From an uncultured Prochlorococcus sp. (GTDB lineage Bacteria; Cyanobacteriota; Cyanobacteriia; PCC-6307; Cyanobiaceae), in contig CACAXR010000002.1 of assembly GCA_902536555.1 (NCBI GenBank), positions 45,056 through 109,055 of the forward strand: a DNA stretch of 64,000 nt. Direction: 5' to 3'. A model generated the notes under the pieces. The model was given only the letters and a program-made list of their open reading frames with translations. It was not told where the DNA came from and made no database searches. A program made the position numbers and the translations under genes. Positions 47,847 to 58,310 of this stretch are shown here, piece after piece (within the stretch, counting starts at the first letter, position 1; every line of letters starts with the position of its first letter).

Positions 47847-48806
47847 GTGGCTTGGATTTTAATTGTTTTTTTAATATTACTGGGAGGATTAATTGCTCCA
47901 TTTGGAGATTTGCTTGGCTCGAAGATTGGTAAAGCAAGGTTTAGTATTTTAAAATTAAGACCAAAGAAGACAGCAACAATTGTAACGATAATAACTGGAG
48001 GCTTCATAAGTGCTATATCTATTGGGCTATTAATTTTATTTAGTGAAGAATTTAGGCAAAGACTTTTTGTCGATATTCCTTTTTTACAAAAAACTTTAGA
48101 TGAAAGTAAAAAAGCTCTTGTTCCTTTGCAACAAGAAAGGGAGAGGCTTGAAGATAAGATCAAGACTAAAGAAAAGGAATTAAATAAATTGAAAAGTGAT
48201 ATTAAAGAATTTAGGAGAGGAAATGTAGTTATTAAAAGAGGGCAAACCTTATTTATTGCAGAAGTCACTTCAAATCCAAATATAAAATTAGATCTTGGAA
48301 AGATTTACAATAGTGCAGATAAATATGTTAAAAAAATTGTAATCCCTAATAAAAAAGAAATAAACAATATTCTTTTATGGAGATCTAGTGATATTTCTAA
48401 AATTGAGGGAGTCACAGCAAAAGGCGGAAATTGGGTCATATTGATTAAATCAGCGACTAATGTATTGAAAGGAGATAATTTTGTTTTTGTATACCCAGAA
48501 TTGCTCCAAAATAAGATTATTGTCAGAAGAGGAGAAGTTATTACCAGTGAAGTTCTTGGAAAAAATGATCTTAATTTTAAAAACATTAATTCAAAAATTC
48601 AAAATTTGTTGAGAAAAACTAGAGATAAAATAAAGTTAAGAGGATCTATTGCTAATGAAATTACTACGCGAGGAGACTTTTTAAAAAAAATTAGAGATTC
48701 GTTAAATGCTGATCAAAATATTAAATATTTATTGGAGGTACAATCTTTGAAAGATAGCAAAACTGCTGATCCAATAGTAGTTGAGTTGAATTTTACCAAA
48801 CTATAA
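47847..48806 (+). CDS. DUF3084 membrane-anchored coiled-coil protein
   Basis: A 319-residue protein with two membrane segments at the N terminus (about 2-21 and 44-66), then a coiled coil (about 78-125), then a beta-rich soluble domain. The start LIVFLILLGGLIAPFGDLLGSKIGKARFSILKLRPK is characteristic of DUF3084. Function is unknown. Starts with GTG at 47847; 4 bases separate it from the RuvC-like gene, so they are one transcript. Confidence 0.85.
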   Translation: MAWILIVFLILLGGLIAPFGDLLGSKIGKARFSILKLRPKKTATIVTIITGGFISAISIGLLILFSEEFRQRLFVDIPFLQKTLDESKKALVPLQQERERLEDKIKTKEKELNKLKSDIKEFRRGNVVIKRGQTLFIAEVTSNPNIKLDLGKIYNSADKYVKKIVIPNKKEINNILLWRSSDISKIEGVTAKGGNWVILIKSATNVLKGDNFVFVYPELLQNKIIVRRGEVITSEVLGKNDLNFKNINSKIQNLLRKTRDKIKLRGSIANEITTRGDFLKKIRDSLNADQNIKYLLEVQSLKDSKTADPIVVELNFTKL

Positions 48807-48810
48807 TTTT

Positions 48811-49248
48811 ATGTTTAAACTTATATCTATTGATCCTGGTAAATATAAATGCGGATTGGTATTGGTTGACATTAGTAAAAAAAAAATTGATCAAGCAATA
48901 GTCCTCAAAACTGAATTTCTTCCAAAATATGTGAAAAATTTAAAAAGTGTTCAAAATATCTCAAAAGTCATAGTAGGCAATGGAACAACTAGCAAAGAAA
49001 ATATAGAAAAACTTAAGTTTATAAAGAAAGATATTATTATTGTCGAAGAGAAAAATACAACTTATAGAGCTAAAAAAAGATTTTTTGAACTATTTCCAAT
49101 TACTGGTTTAAAGTTTTTAATTCCCAGAGAGGTTTTTACTCTTAATAAAAATCTGGATGCGATATCAGCTTTAATAATTTTGGAAGATTATTGTAATGAA
49201 AAATTTACTTTACCTAAAGATATAGACATTAAAACTTGGCTGAAATAA
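48811..49248 (+). CDS. RuvC/YqgF-like RNase H-fold nuclease candidate
   Basis: A 145-residue protein with the acidic pattern of RuvC-type nucleases: LISIDPGKYKCGLVLVD (first Asp), IIIVEEKNTT (Glu), and LDAISALIILEDY (final Asp). It is distinct from the main RuvC and YqgF, which are longer or have other signatures. The target may be a Holliday junction or pre-16S rRNA, which cannot be decided from sequence. Convergent with the DUF3146 gene, overlapping its end by 20 bases. Confidence 0.75.
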   Translation: MFKLISIDPGKYKCGLVLVDISKKKIDQAIVLKTEFLPKYVKNLKSVQNISKVIVGNGTTSKENIEKLKFIKKDIIIVEEKNTTYRAKKRFFELFPITGLKFLIPREVFTLNKNLDAISALIILEDYCNEKFTLPKDIDIKTWLK

Positions 49249-49486
49249 TAAATCGATATTCACTTCCTGCCTCTAGTTCATAATCATTTTTTAATAAAAA
49301 TCTTAATAAGGCATCCTGGATTAATGCTCTTCCCAAAGGAGGGTTCACTAATAATAATCCTTTATCAAAAGACCATGTAAAAGTCCATTTAAATTGACTA
49401 GCTTCTACAACTCCTTTAATTTGCCTTTTTGAGAAGCAATATTCTTTAACACTTACATTGGCTGTGGTTTCTGGTTTTGACCGCAT
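49229..49486 (-). CDS. DUF3146 protein
   Basis: An 85-residue beta-rich protein; GVVEASQFKWTFTWSFDKGLLLVNPPLGRALIQDALLRFL is the DUF3146 core. Cyanobacteria-only, function unknown. It lies 3 bases after pth on the same strand and is likely cotranscribed with it. Confidence 0.83.
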   Translation of the reverse strand: MRSKPETTANVSVKEYCFSKRQIKGVVEASQFKWTFTWSFDKGLLLVNPPLGRALIQDALLRFLLKNDYELEAGSEYRFIISAKF

Positions 49487-49489
49487 TTG

Positions 49490-50092
49490 TTAAATTTGGT
49501 CTTTATCAAAAGAATTTAATTCACTTACTATATAGTCTTCTTTTTTAGTATTTATTTTTTCCAGAGACTTTATTACCCTCTCATATACCTTGTCCAATAT
49601 TGTTTTTTCTTTTTGGGAAATATTGCCTAATACATGAGAAATAGTATTGAAATTTTTTGTTCCCTTAATTGATGGAGGAGAACCAATACCAATTTTTATT
49701 CTTTTAAAATTATGAGTTTGCAATGTTTCAATAATGCTTTTTAGCCCATTATGTCCACCTGAGCTCCCTTTTTTTCTAAATCTTATTTTTCCCAGGGGAA
49801 GATCTATATCATCTACAATTATAAAAATCTGATCTAAATTGATCTTATACCAATCTACTATTGCCCTAACAGCATCTCCACTGTTATTCATAAACGTGTT
49901 TGGTAGAAATAACCTATAAGTAGAATCATTAATTTTGAATTCTGAGCAGTAACTTTTAAGTTTATCCTTTAATAAAAAATTAGCATCATATTTTTTTGAA
50001 AGATCTTCAAGCAGTAAAAATCCAACATTGTGTCGACTTTTTGAAAATTTTTTTCCAGGATTTCCCAATCCAATTAAAAATATTTCATTCAT
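49490..50092 (-). CDS. pth: peptidyl-tRNA hydrolase
   Basis: Recycles peptidyl-tRNA. The 200-residue protein has the N-terminal LIGLGNPGKKFSKSRHNVGFLLLE (catalytic His), FMNNSGDAV, the catalytic IIVDDIDLPLGKIRFRKKGSSGGHNGLKSI and RIKIGIGSPP. Complete. Confidence 0.97.
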   Translation of the reverse strand: MNEIFLIGLGNPGKKFSKSRHNVGFLLLEDLSKKYDANFLLKDKLKSYCSEFKINDSTYRLFLPNTFMNNSGDAVRAIVDWYKINLDQIFIIVDDIDLPLGKIRFRKKGSSGGHNGLKSIIETLQTHNFKRIKIGIGSPPSIKGTKNFNTISHVLGNISQKEKTILDKVYERVIKSLEKINTKKEDYIVSELNSFDKDQI

Positions 50093-50233
50093 GATGTATT
50101 TTTAAATCTCTTGTATTTGAGAAATATAAATATACAAATAAACTATATATTAACTAATTTAAAAAATTCTCAAAAAAGTTTCTTTGCTGATATTCGGGTG
50201 ATTTAGGTTACTTTATGAAAGGATTCCTGAAAC

Positions 50234-50434
50234 TTAGTTTCCATTCCAATCAACTGAGAAACCTTGTAATAGTAGGGATTGGTTATAAATTTGTAAGAGA
50301 ATAACTAAAAAAACAAGAAGTAGTAAGCCTATGACTGTCATCACAGGAACTGCTCCCCATCCAGGTACAACTTTTCCTTGACCTGAATTGCCAATTGCTT
50401 TTAGAAGACTTCCTAATGCTGTTTTTTGACCCAT
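50234..50434 (-). CDS. psbH: photosystem II reaction-centre protein H
   Basis: A 66-residue single-span PsbH: cytoplasmic N terminus [23 protein letters not shown], membrane helix from about 30 to 51, and lumenal [17 protein letters not shown]. The N-terminal phosphorylated Thr region of plants is absent. Divergent from psbN, with 80 bases between starts. Confidence 0.98.
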
Positions 50435-50514
50435 GTTGAATTCACAAAATCTATTATTATTTCGCTATTGTATAAGAACTTATACATAAATTGTTTACAA
50501 ACTTAGCAAAATTG

Positions 50515-50667
50515 ATGCAAACTTTATCATCTGCCCCAGATCCTGCAGTTTCCATAGCAGTAACAATTCTGGCATTACTTTTAGCTTTAACAGGTTTTGG
50601 TCTTTGGACTGCATTTGGACCTAAAGCTGCAAAGCTGACAGATCCTTGGGATGACCATGACGATTAA
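50515..50667 (+). CDS. psbN: PsbN, photosystem assembly factor
   Basis: A 50-residue single-span protein starting MQTLSSAPDPAVSIAVTILALLL and ending KLTDPWDDHDD. The GFGLWTAFGP segment and position opposite psbH are diagnostic. Now viewed as a photosystem assembly factor rather than a PSII subunit. ATG at 50515, stop 50665-50667. Confidence 0.97.
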   Translation: MQTLSSAPDPAVSIAVTILALLLALTGFGLWTAFGPKAAKLTDPWDDHDD

Positions 50668-50794
50668 ATGATTAATTTCAATGAAGTTTTTAATCGAAGT
50701 ATTTCAAAATCTAGCAAAAATACAAAAAGTAAACTTTTTACCGTAATTTAAATATAAATTTAATAGGATATACACTGACAGCTAACCAATTTCC

Positions 50795-50923
50795 ATGCTT
50801 GCCTTAAAAATTTCTGTTTACACAATTGTTTTTTTCTTTGTAGGAATTTTCCTATTTGGATTTTTAGCAAGTGATCCAACAAGAACTCCTAACAGAAAAG
50901 ACTTAGAAAGTCCTCAAGATTGA
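50795..50923 (+). CDS. psbI: photosystem II reaction-centre protein I
   Basis: A 42-residue single-span protein, [34 protein letters not shown]..., next to D1 in the reaction centre. ATG at 50795 and TGA at 50921-50923. Lies 127 bases after psbN on the same strand; the gap between is AT-rich with no gene visible. Confidence 0.97.
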
Positions 50924-50946
50924 TCTCGAAATAAACTTTATTAAAA

Positions 50947-52932
50947 TTGATTCAAGGAATTTCTAAAAAAGTAATATTCTTCTCCTTTTTGTTCATTTAT
51001 TTTATTCAGCCATCAAAATCTGCTGAATTACATAAAATTAATAATAATTCAACTAGTCAGTTTAGTAGACAAAAAATAAAAAAAAATATATTAAATTCTT
51101 CAAAACAAAACCTTGCTAGTTTTGATAAATTTTATAAAAATAAGAAATTTTTAAAGAAAAATGAAAGCCCACTTTTAGCTGAACTTGGAGAAAAACAAAA
51201 TGAGCTTCTCATCCAATCTGATAAACAATCAGAGATAAATGATGTTATCTATGCTGAAGGGAATGTATCAGTTTCATATAGGGGTAAATTATTGGAAGCC
51301 GACAAATTAACGTACGATAAATTAAATAAAAAAATTAGTGCCAATGGAAATATAACACTGCTTTTAGGTGATCAAATTTTTACAATTTCACAATTGGAGT
51401 ATAACTTTAATAGCGAAAAAGGTTATCTATTAGATGTTGAGGGATCTTTAAATACAAGTTCTTTGATGGATGACTTATCTTCAAATTTCAGATTGTCAGA
51501 TATTAATAAAATAAAAAGTTTACTTAAATTGAAAAAAAAGGAAGTTTTGTATACTCCTAACAAGGTTGAGAATTGGTTGTTTTTTACAGAGAAAATAACC
51601 ATAGATGGGAATAAATGGAAATCCAAAAAAGCAGTATTTAGTAACGATTTACTAGAATCGAAGCAAGCTAAATTAGCAATTAATTCATTAGAAATTTATC
51701 CTCGCGATGAAAAATTGAGATTTAAGTCTTCATTAAATTATTTAATATTTGAAGAAAAATTATCAATCCCTTTTTGGTTGGGCGATAGAGCTTTTGATTT
51801 TAATAATTCTAAAATTGATAATAGATGGAATTTAGGATATGAAAATTTAGATAAAGACGGATATTTTATTGGTAGAAAATTAGACTCTATAAATATATCT
51901 GATGATTTTGTTCTTGATTTAGAGCCGCAATTCTTGATTCAACGATCATTAAAAGGTTATACAAAAAGTTTTGTAAATAAGGATGAATCAATAACTTCAG
52001 ATAAGGTTAGAAGAAGTGCTAGTTTTGAAGATTTTTTCGCTTTAAAATCTCAGATAAAAGGTCAAATAAGTAATTGGGATTTAGAAATAGACAACAATTT
52101 AAATTCTTTTGATTTTGATAAATTTCCAAATGCATTTAGATCTAAAACAATATTGAGTAAAGATATTAATTTTTTTAATTCAAAGTGGGATAAAAGCTTT
52201 TATGGAATTTATAGAGAGAGGGTTTGGAACGGCTCATTGGGTGAAGCTGAAATCTACACAGGTTTTGGTTCAAAATTGCAGAAAGAAAATACTTGGGTTG
52301 TTAATGGTGTTAAAAAGACAGAATTTTTATCTTTTGGTTTGGCAAATTTAAAAGCAGAGGCTTTAAATACTAAAAATTTGTTAACCAGCCTAAAAGGTAA
52401 CTTGTTTTATTCTCTTGATCAGAAATTTCCGATTAGTGTTGAAGATTCTAAAAAGAAATCTATCGATTTTTCATATAGTTATATTCCTGAACCAATCTCA
52501 AAAGGTTTAAGTCTCAATACAAGATTAGAAGCATCATATTCTTTCTATGAAAATGGAAATCATCAAGAATATTTAGGTTTAGGTATAGGTCCAGAATTTA
52601 TTTTTGGAAATTTTAAAGATAAAGCTTTTGACTATACTCGCATTAGTTTTTTCCCTTTTTATAAAATTAATAGTGGAGATAGTGTATTTAAATTTGACAA
52701 CAATTATGAGAACTTTACCTTGAAAATTGATTTTGATCAGCAATTATTTGGCCCAATTATTCTTAAAAGTGTTGGAACTTTAAACTTGACAAGTGATTCA
52801 CATGATTATGGTGAATTTATAGATTCTAAAATATCTCTAAATTGGAAAAAAAGATCTTATGAATTTGGTATCTTTTATCAACCTCATAATCAATCAGGAG
52901 GTATTTCTTTTAGTCTCTATGGATTTAAATAG
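50947..52932 (+). CDS. DUF3769 outer-membrane protein with OstA-like domain (LptD-like)
   Basis: A 661-residue exported protein. The TTG at 50947 gives a signal peptide (KKVIFFSFLFIYFIQPSKSA). Residues about 95-165 form an OstA/LptA-type repeat: INDVIYAEGNVSVSYRGKLLEADKLTYDKLNKKISANGNITL. The rest is a long beta-strand region ending with aromatic residues (ISFSLYGFK), as expected of a beta barrel. It is the cyanobacterial counterpart of LptD, which inserts LPS. Sole gene between psbI and the convergent leuD. Confidence 0.8.
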   Translation: MIQGISKKVIFFSFLFIYFIQPSKSAELHKINNNSTSQFSRQKIKKNILNSSKQNLASFDKFYKNKKFLKKNESPLLAELGEKQNELLIQSDKQSEINDVIYAEGNVSVSYRGKLLEADKLTYDKLNKKISANGNITLLLGDQIFTISQLEYNFNSEKGYLLDVEGSLNTSSLMDDLSSNFRLSDINKIKSLLKLKKKEVLYTPNKVENWLFFTEKITIDGNKWKSKKAVFSNDLLESKQAKLAINSLEIYPRDEKLRFKSSLNYLIFEEKLSIPFWLGDRAFDFNNSKIDNRWNLGYENLDKDGYFIGRKLDSINISDDFVLDLEPQFLIQRSLKGYTKSFVNKDESITSDKVRRSASFEDFFALKSQIKGQISNWDLEIDNNLNSFDFDKFPNAFRSKTILSKDINFFNSKWDKSFYGIYRERVWNGSLGEAEIYTGFGSKLQKENTWVVNGVKKTEFLSFGLANLKAEALNTKNLLTSLKGNLFYSLDQKFPISVEDSKKKSIDFSYSYIPEPISKGLSLNTRLEASYSFYENGNHQEYLGLGIGPEFIFGNFKDKAFDYTRISFFPFYKINSGDSVFKFDNNYENFTLKIDFDQQLFGPIILKSVGTLNLTSDSHDYGEFIDSKISLNWKKRSYEFGIFYQPHNQSGGISFSLYGFK

Positions 52933-53556
52933 CTATAAAATATTAGTATTGAATTTTATATAGGGTAGTTGGTTAAATTTATTTTCTATTAAATTTTCAT
53001 TATCAAGTAGTGTTGATGTAGCATCCCATTCTCCTGATAAAAACATTTTTCTTGAGCTTTCCTTAATCTCAAGATTGAAATTTAAATCTTGAGATTGTGC
53101 TGATGAATTTTTAAGATCAATTTCTAAGAATAAAGATTGATTATCGCAATAGTTTTGTATTTCTTCTATAGATTTTTTAGGAAGCGTAAAACATGGAATT
53201 CCAATAGCAATACAGTTACTGTAAAAAATGTCGGCGAAACTCTCGCCTATGATTGCTTTTATACCCCATCTCATAAGCGCTTGGGGAGCATGTTCTCTGC
53301 TGGAACCACATCCAAAATTGCTATTAACAACTAGTATTGAGGCATATTTGTTTTCCTCTAGATCAAAAGGATGCTTTCCTTTTAAAGTTTTTCTATCATC
53401 CTCAAAAACAGATTCACCCAATGAATCAAAGTTAACACATTTCAAAAAACGCGCTGGAATTATCCGATCTGTATCAATGTCGTTACCAATCAAGGAGATA
53501 CAATTCCCGTTCATATTTGAAATTTTTCCGATTGGTGGGGTAAACTCTGATTTCAT
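52933..53556 (-). CDS. leuD: 3-isopropylmalate dehydratase small subunit
   Basis: A 207-residue aconitase-fold swivel domain: GNDIDTDRIIPARFLK, VNSNFGCGSSREHAPQAL and GESFADIFYSNCIAIGIP. Forms the leucine-pathway isomerase with LeuC, whose stop shares one base with the leuD start. Confidence 0.97.
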   Translation of the reverse strand: MKSEFTPPIGKISNMNGNCISLIGNDIDTDRIIPARFLKCVNFDSLGESVFEDDRKTLKGKHPFDLEENKYASILVVNSNFGCGSSREHAPQALMRWGIKAIIGESFADIFYSNCIAIGIPCFTLPKKSIEEIQNYCDNQSLFLEIDLKNSSAQSQDLNFNLEIKESSRKMFLSGEWDATSTLLDNENLIENKFNQLPYIKFNTNIL

Positions 53557-54962
53557 CAGTTGATAAATTCTCTAACGTCACTTACTTTGCCATTAATTGC
53601 AGCAGCAGCAACCATTGCTGGACTCATGAGCAGTGTTCTTCCACTGGAAGATCCTTGCCGACCCTTGAAATTTCTATTACTAGAACTAGCACTAACTTGA
53701 TTACCTATTAGCTTATCTGAATTCATTGCTAAACACATTGAGCAGCCGGGCTCTCTCCATTGAAATCCGGAATCCTTAAATATCTGATCAAGACCTTCTT
53801 GTTTTGCTTTAGTGGCTACTTTTTCTGAACCTGGAACTGCAAATGCTTTGACATTCTTGGATACTTTTTTGCCTTTTAATACTTTAGCTGCAACTCTTAA
53901 GTCACTGATTCTTCCATTTGTGCAACTACCTATGAAACAAACGTCTACAGGAGTATCTTTTATTAATTGTCCAGGCTTGAAACTCATATATTCATAAGCC
54001 TCTTCTGCAACTAATTTATCATTTGGGGATAATTCATCTAAAAGAGGGATTTGTTGATTAATGCTTATACTTTGGCCTGGAGTAATCCCCCATGTTACAG
54101 TTGGTTCTACCTTAGAAGCATCTAATTTAATTACGTCATCATAAATTGAATTTTCATCGCTTTTTAATGAGTCCCACCATCTAAGCGCTCTATCCCAATG
54201 CTCATTTTTTGGAGCATATAATTTATTTTTAATGTAACTAAAGGTCTTTTCATCAGGGTTGATGTAGCCGCATCTTGCTCCTCCTTCAATAGACATATTG
54301 CATATCGTCATCCTTTCTTCCATTGATAATTCATCTATCGCAGGTCCTGCGAATTCATATGCAAAACCTACTCCTGCCTTTACACCAAGTTTATTAATTA
54401 TATGAAGGACTAAATCCTTAGCATAAACACCCTTAGATAATTTATTGTCACACCAAATCTGCCTAACTTTCAGTTTGTTCATGGCTAAGGTTTGGGTAGC
54501 AAGAACATCTCTTACTTGACTTGTACCTATACCAAAAGCAATTGACCCAAAAGCTCCATGAGTTGAAGTATGAGAATCTCCGCACGCGATTGTCATTCCT
54601 GGCTGAGTTAGGCCTAATTCCGGTGCTACTACATGAACTATTCCTTGATTACCACTACCAATATTAAAAAATCTTATTTTATGTTCTAAGCAATTTTTCT
54701 CAAGTGTTTCAATCATCTGTTCAGCGAGATTATCTTTGAAAGGCCTGCTCTGATTATCTGTTGGCACAATATGATCAACGGTAGCAACAGTTCTATCAGG
54801 GAATTTTACTTTTAATTTTTTGTCCTTTAAAGCACCAAATGCTTGAGGACTCGTCACTTCATGGATAAGGTGAAGACCAATAAAGATTTGATCAGATCCT
54901 CCAGGAAGATTTGAAACCTTATGTAAATCCCAAACTTTATCAAATAGGGTATCTTGACTCAA
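53556..54962 (-). CDS. leuC: 3-isopropylmalate dehydratase large subunit
   Basis: A 468-residue iron-sulfur aconitase-family enzyme. Cluster cysteines appear in [15 protein letters not shown] and [11 protein letters not shown]; also [21 protein letters not shown] and [16 protein letters not shown]. Followed directly by leuD. Complete. Confidence 0.98.
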   Translation of the reverse strand: MSQDTLFDKVWDLHKVSNLPGGSDQIFIGLHLIHEVTSPQAFGALKDKKLKVKFPDRTVATVDHIVPTDNQSRPFKDNLAEQMIETLEKNCLEHKIRFFNIGSGNQGIVHVVAPELGLTQPGMTIACGDSHTSTHGAFGSIAFGIGTSQVRDVLATQTLAMNKLKVRQIWCDNKLSKGVYAKDLVLHIINKLGVKAGVGFAYEFAGPAIDELSMEERMTICNMSIEGGARCGYINPDEKTFSYIKNKLYAPKNEHWDRALRWWDSLKSDENSIYDDVIKLDASKVEPTVTWGITPGQSISINQQIPLLDELSPNDKLVAEEAYEYMSFKPGQLIKDTPVDVCFIGSCTNGRISDLRVAAKVLKGKKVSKNVKAFAVPGSEKVATKAKQEGLDQIFKDSGFQWREPGCSMCLAMNSDKLIGNQVSASSSNRNFKGRQGSSSGRTLLMSPAMVAAAAINGKVSDVREFIN

Positions 54963-54975
54963 TTTGTAAAAATAG

Positions 54976-56250
54976 TTACTTACTATTCGATAATAGGATT
55001 AATCGGAGGCTGTTCAAACACACATTTACACTTAGTCTTTGAATTTCTATTCGATTTCGTGTTGAGTTAAATAGTTTTTTTATATTAGTTATATGATTAT
55101 TCGGTCCTGAAATTGAAATATAGACAAGTCCAACCGGTTTATCTTGACTGCCTCCGTTAGGCCCAGCTATTCCACTAATTGCTATTGCCCAATCTGCTCC
55201 TAATTTCTCTTTTACATTAATTGCCATGGTCTCACAAACTTCTTCAGAAACAGCTCCATATTTTATAAGCTTTTCTTTAGAAATATTTAATAATGAATTT
55301 TTTAGTTCATTACTATAGGAAACAATACTGCCTTGAAAAACTTGAGATGACCCTGATATTGAGGTTACTGATGAAGATAGAAGGCCTCCGGTGCAGGATT
55401 CAGCAAAAACAATAGTTTCGTTCCTCTTGGTTAATTCTTTTATTACAACGCTAGGTAGAGTATCGTTATCCTCTCCAAAAATAAATTTTGAAAAATCTTT
55501 TTTTAATTTTTCTTTAATAGGTTTTATTATATTTTTTGCTTCTAGGTCGTTCTTAGCTCGAGCGGTGATTCTGAGTTTAACCTCTCCTAAGTTTGCATAT
55601 GGAGCAACGGTAGGGTTTTTAAGATTTAATAGATCATTAATTTTTTCAGCAACGCTTGATTCTCCAATACCCGCAAATTTAAGAGTATTTGAAAAAAAGG
55701 AATAATTATCTGAGAATTTGGTTTTAATGAAATCATACGCCGTCTCTTCCCACATAGTTTTCATTTCACTGGGTACTCCTGGGAAAGTAAGGATAGTAAA
55801 ATCTTTTACTGGTTCCCAAATCATTCCTGGGGCAGTGCCCCTAGGGTTATTAATAATTTGAGCATTTTCTGGGAAGAAACATTGTTTCCTTAAGCTGGAG
55901 GAATCGTCCTTAAGCTTTGAGTTTGAAAGTTTTTGTTTAATTTCATCCCATAAAAGCGGTCTTTCAAAAAGAGATACATTAAAAGATTTGGCTATTGCTT
56001 CAGTAGTTAAGTCATCTGGGGTAGGTCCCAAGCCACCAGTTGTAATTAGAAGATTACTTCTTTTCGATATTTCTTGAATTACTTTTATAATTCGATCACA
56101 ATTATCACCGACAGTTGATTGCCTAAAGTGATTTAAGCCTAATTTAGATAACTGTTCAGAAATCCATTGAGCATTTGTATTGATAATATTTCCTAAGAGT
56201 AGCTCTGTTCCAATAGAAAGAATTTCAACTCCCTTGGAGTTAGGACTCAT
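54976..56250 (-). CDS. cinA: CinA-family NMN amidohydrolase/ADP-ribose pyrophosphatase-like protein
   Basis: A 424-residue two-domain protein: MocF/MoaB-like N-terminal domain ([36 protein letters not shown]) and C-terminal PncC domain ([24 protein letters not shown]). The family recycles pyridine nucleotides and links to competence in some bacteria. Overlaps glyA by 4 bases. Confidence 0.95.
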   Translation of the reverse strand: MSPNSKGVEILSIGTELLLGNIINTNAQWISEQLSKLGLNHFRQSTVGDNCDRIIKVIQEISKRSNLLITTGGLGPTPDDLTTEAIAKSFNVSLFERPLLWDEIKQKLSNSKLKDDSSSLRKQCFFPENAQIINNPRGTAPGMIWEPVKDFTILTFPGVPSEMKTMWEETAYDFIKTKFSDNYSFFSNTLKFAGIGESSVAEKINDLLNLKNPTVAPYANLGEVKLRITARAKNDLEAKNIIKPIKEKLKKDFSKFIFGEDNDTLPSVVIKELTKRNETIVFAESCTGGLLSSSVTSISGSSQVFQGSIVSYSNELKNSLLNISKEKLIKYGAVSEEVCETMAINVKEKLGADWAIAISGIAGPNGGSQDKPVGLVYISISGPNNHITNIKKLFNSTRNRIEIQRLSVNVCLNSLRLILLSNSK

Positions 56251-57518
56251 TTAATTGATGCTTCAAGTTTGCCTTCATAAAGAGGAAAACGATTACATAA
56301 GGTTAATACTCTTTCTTTACATTGACTTTCAATCAGTGAATCGTCTGGGTTAAGTAATCTATCAGCAATAATTTCGCCAACTTCAGCAAAAGCATCCTCA
56401 TTAAAGCCTCTAGTAGTTAAAGCAGCAGTTCCCAACCTTAGTCCGCTGGTTACAAAAGGTGATTCAGGGTCAAATGGAACAGTATTTTTATTTGCAGTGA
56501 TATTCACTTCACTTACAAGTAAGTCAGCAATCTTACCAGTCATATTGATACTTCTTAAATCGAGTAAAACAATATGGTTATCAGTTCCTCCACTAACGAT
56601 ATTAATACCTCTATTTATTAAAGTTGAAGCTAGAACTTTTGCATTTTTTATTACTTGTCGGGAATAATTAACGAAATCTGGCTGCAAGGCTTCTCCAAAT
56701 GCAACTGCTTTAGCTGCAATTATATGTTCTAGGGGCCCACCTTGAGTTCCAGGGAAGACAGATTTATCAAATTTCTTTCCAAATTCTGCATCTTTACACA
56801 AGATAAGTCCCCCTCTAGGCCCTCTTAATGTTTTATGAGTAGTTGTGGTTACTACATCACAAAATGGTATTGGATTTGGGTGAAGTTTACTTGCTACAAG
56901 ACCAGCGATGTGGGCAATATCAGCCATTAAGAATGCACCAACTTCATCTGCAACATTTCTAAATGACTCAAAATTGATTGTTCTTGGATAAGCAGAATAT
57001 CCACATATGATTAATTTTGGTTTTGTTTCAAGTGCTATCTCTCTTATTTCATCAAAATTTAATTCACTAGTTTCTTTATTTACACCATAGTGAACTGCAT
57101 TGAACCATTTACCACTCATATTTACTGGAGACCCATGAGTTAGGTGTCCACCATGAGATAAATCCATCCCCATGATTGTGTCGCCAGGTTTAAGTAGACT
57201 TAGGAAAACAGCAGCATTTGCCTGCGCTCCACTATGGGGTTGAACATTAGCCCAATTTGCATTGAATAATTTTTTCGCTCTCTGAATAGCTAATTCTTCG
57301 ATTTCATCAACAAATTCACATCCCCCGTAATATCTTTTTTGTGGTAATCCCTCGGCGTATTTATTTGTAAGTACGGAACCTTGAGCCTGCATAACGGCAA
57401 TTGATGCGAAATTTTCGCTTGCGATTAACTCAAGATGAGTTTCCTGCCTAATTTTTTCAGAGTTAATAAAATTTGATATTACTGGATCACTTTCTTTAAG
57501 ATTTTGAAGGATATTCAT
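56247..57518 (-). CDS. glyA: serine hydroxymethyltransferase
   Basis: Interconverts serine and glycine, loading tetrahydrofolate. The 423-residue PLP enzyme has [32 protein letters not shown], the PLP lysine in [14 protein letters not shown] and HNHI-type C-terminal contacts ([13 protein letters not shown]). Photorespiratory and one-carbon roles. Complete. Confidence 0.99.
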   Translation of the reverse strand: MNILQNLKESDPVISNFINSEKIRQETHLELIASENFASIAVMQAQGSVLTNKYAEGLPQKRYYGGCEFVDEIEELAIQRAKKLFNANWANVQPHSGAQANAAVFLSLLKPGDTIMGMDLSHGGHLTHGSPVNMSGKWFNAVHYGVNKETSELNFDEIREIALETKPKLIICGYSAYPRTINFESFRNVADEVGAFLMADIAHIAGLVASKLHPNPIPFCDVVTTTTHKTLRGPRGGLILCKDAEFGKKFDKSVFPGTQGGPLEHIIAAKAVAFGEALQPDFVNYSRQVIKNAKVLASTLINRGINIVSGGTDNHIVLLDLRSINMTGKIADLLVSEVNITANKNTVPFDPESPFVTSGLRLGTAALTTRGFNEDAFAEVGEIIADRLLNPDDSLIESQCKERVLTLCNRFPLYEGKLEASIK

Positions 57519-57595
57519 TGAATTTGATAAGTAATACCCATAATATAGACGATATTTTTTAGAAAAATATAAAAAGAATATTTCAGAATTTTAAA

Positions 57596-57669
57596 CGCGC
57601 CTGGAGAGATTCGAACTCCCGACACCCTGATCCGTAGTCAGGTGCTCTAATCCACTGAGCTACAGGCGC
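57596..57669 (-). tRNA. tRNA-Arg (anticodon ACG)
   Basis: A 74-base cloverleaf on the minus strand: acceptor GCGCCTG/CAGGCGC with discriminator G, D arm TAGCTCAGTGGATTAGAGC, anticodon stem CCTGA/TCAGG with loop CTACGGA (anticodon ACG, decoding CGN through inosine), and T arm with TTCGAAT. CCA is not encoded. Confidence 0.97.
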
Positions 57670-57755
57670 ATAATTATGTAATATCTCTGTTTCAGGGTCT
57701 CTTAGTCAACTAGATTTCGGGTAAAATGTCTATTATTAACAATCTAATTATTAAT

Positions 57756-58007
57756 ATGCCTATAAAGTGGTACGGAAATGGTGACTCAGAAGATCCTATC
57801 TATAAACATTTTTCTCGAATAGTAAATTTTGTTATTCACTGCATGATATTTACTGCGATTGTAAGTGGCACGTGGCTTGTAAAAGAGATTAAATATGAAA
57901 TCAGCTATTTTAATAATTTTGCAATTGTCTGGTCAGTTCTTTTGGCCTCCCATTTATTTTTCGTAATTATAAAAAAACCTAAAGATACTTCAAAACAATC
58001 AACTTAA
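57756..58007 (+). CDS. small membrane protein of unknown function
   Basis: From the ATG at 57756 an 83-residue protein begins MPIKWYGNGDSEDPIYKHFSR, followed by two hydrophobic helices (about 23-40 and 52-68) and a Lys-rich tail. An in-frame ATG at 57726 would add ten residues that look like non-coding sequence. I do not recognise the family. Fifteen bases separate it from the DUF3181 gene. Confidence 0.75.
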   Translation: MPIKWYGNGDSEDPIYKHFSRIVNFVIHCMIFTAIVSGTWLVKEIKYEISYFNNFAIVWSVLLASHLFFVIIKKPKDTSKQST

Positions 58008-58022
58008 ATTAATTTCTATATT

Positions 58023-58307
58023 ATGGACTCTCAGATAAATATAAGTGATCTAGAAAATGTTATTTCCGAAAAGGTTTTTATAAAAATAGAAAAGTGGAAT
58101 TTGTATCTTGGAGACGCTGGACTAGCTAGGCATCTTGCTATTGAATGTATCAGCAATAAAGATCAAGGCCCATTGGAGGCTGCAAAATTAAGTCTGAAAG
58201 CAATAAATGTGAAAGTAGGGGATGGTGTTAATAGTATTCCACTGATTAATCTAATCACTAACTCACAAGTTATAGAATTAGAGGAGATTTTGGAAAGTTT
58301 TTTTTAA
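58023..58307 (+). CDS. DUF3181 protein
   Basis: A 94-residue soluble protein. KIEKWNLYLGDAGLARHLAIECISNKDQGPLEAAKLSLKAI is typical of DUF3181, a cyanobacterial family without known function. Convergent with murJ, 3 bases between stops. Confidence 0.83.
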   Translation: MDSQINISDLENVISEKVFIKIEKWNLYLGDAGLARHLAIECISNKDQGPLEAAKLSLKAINVKVGDGVNSIPLINLITNSQVIELEEILESFF

Positions 58308-58310
58308 AAA

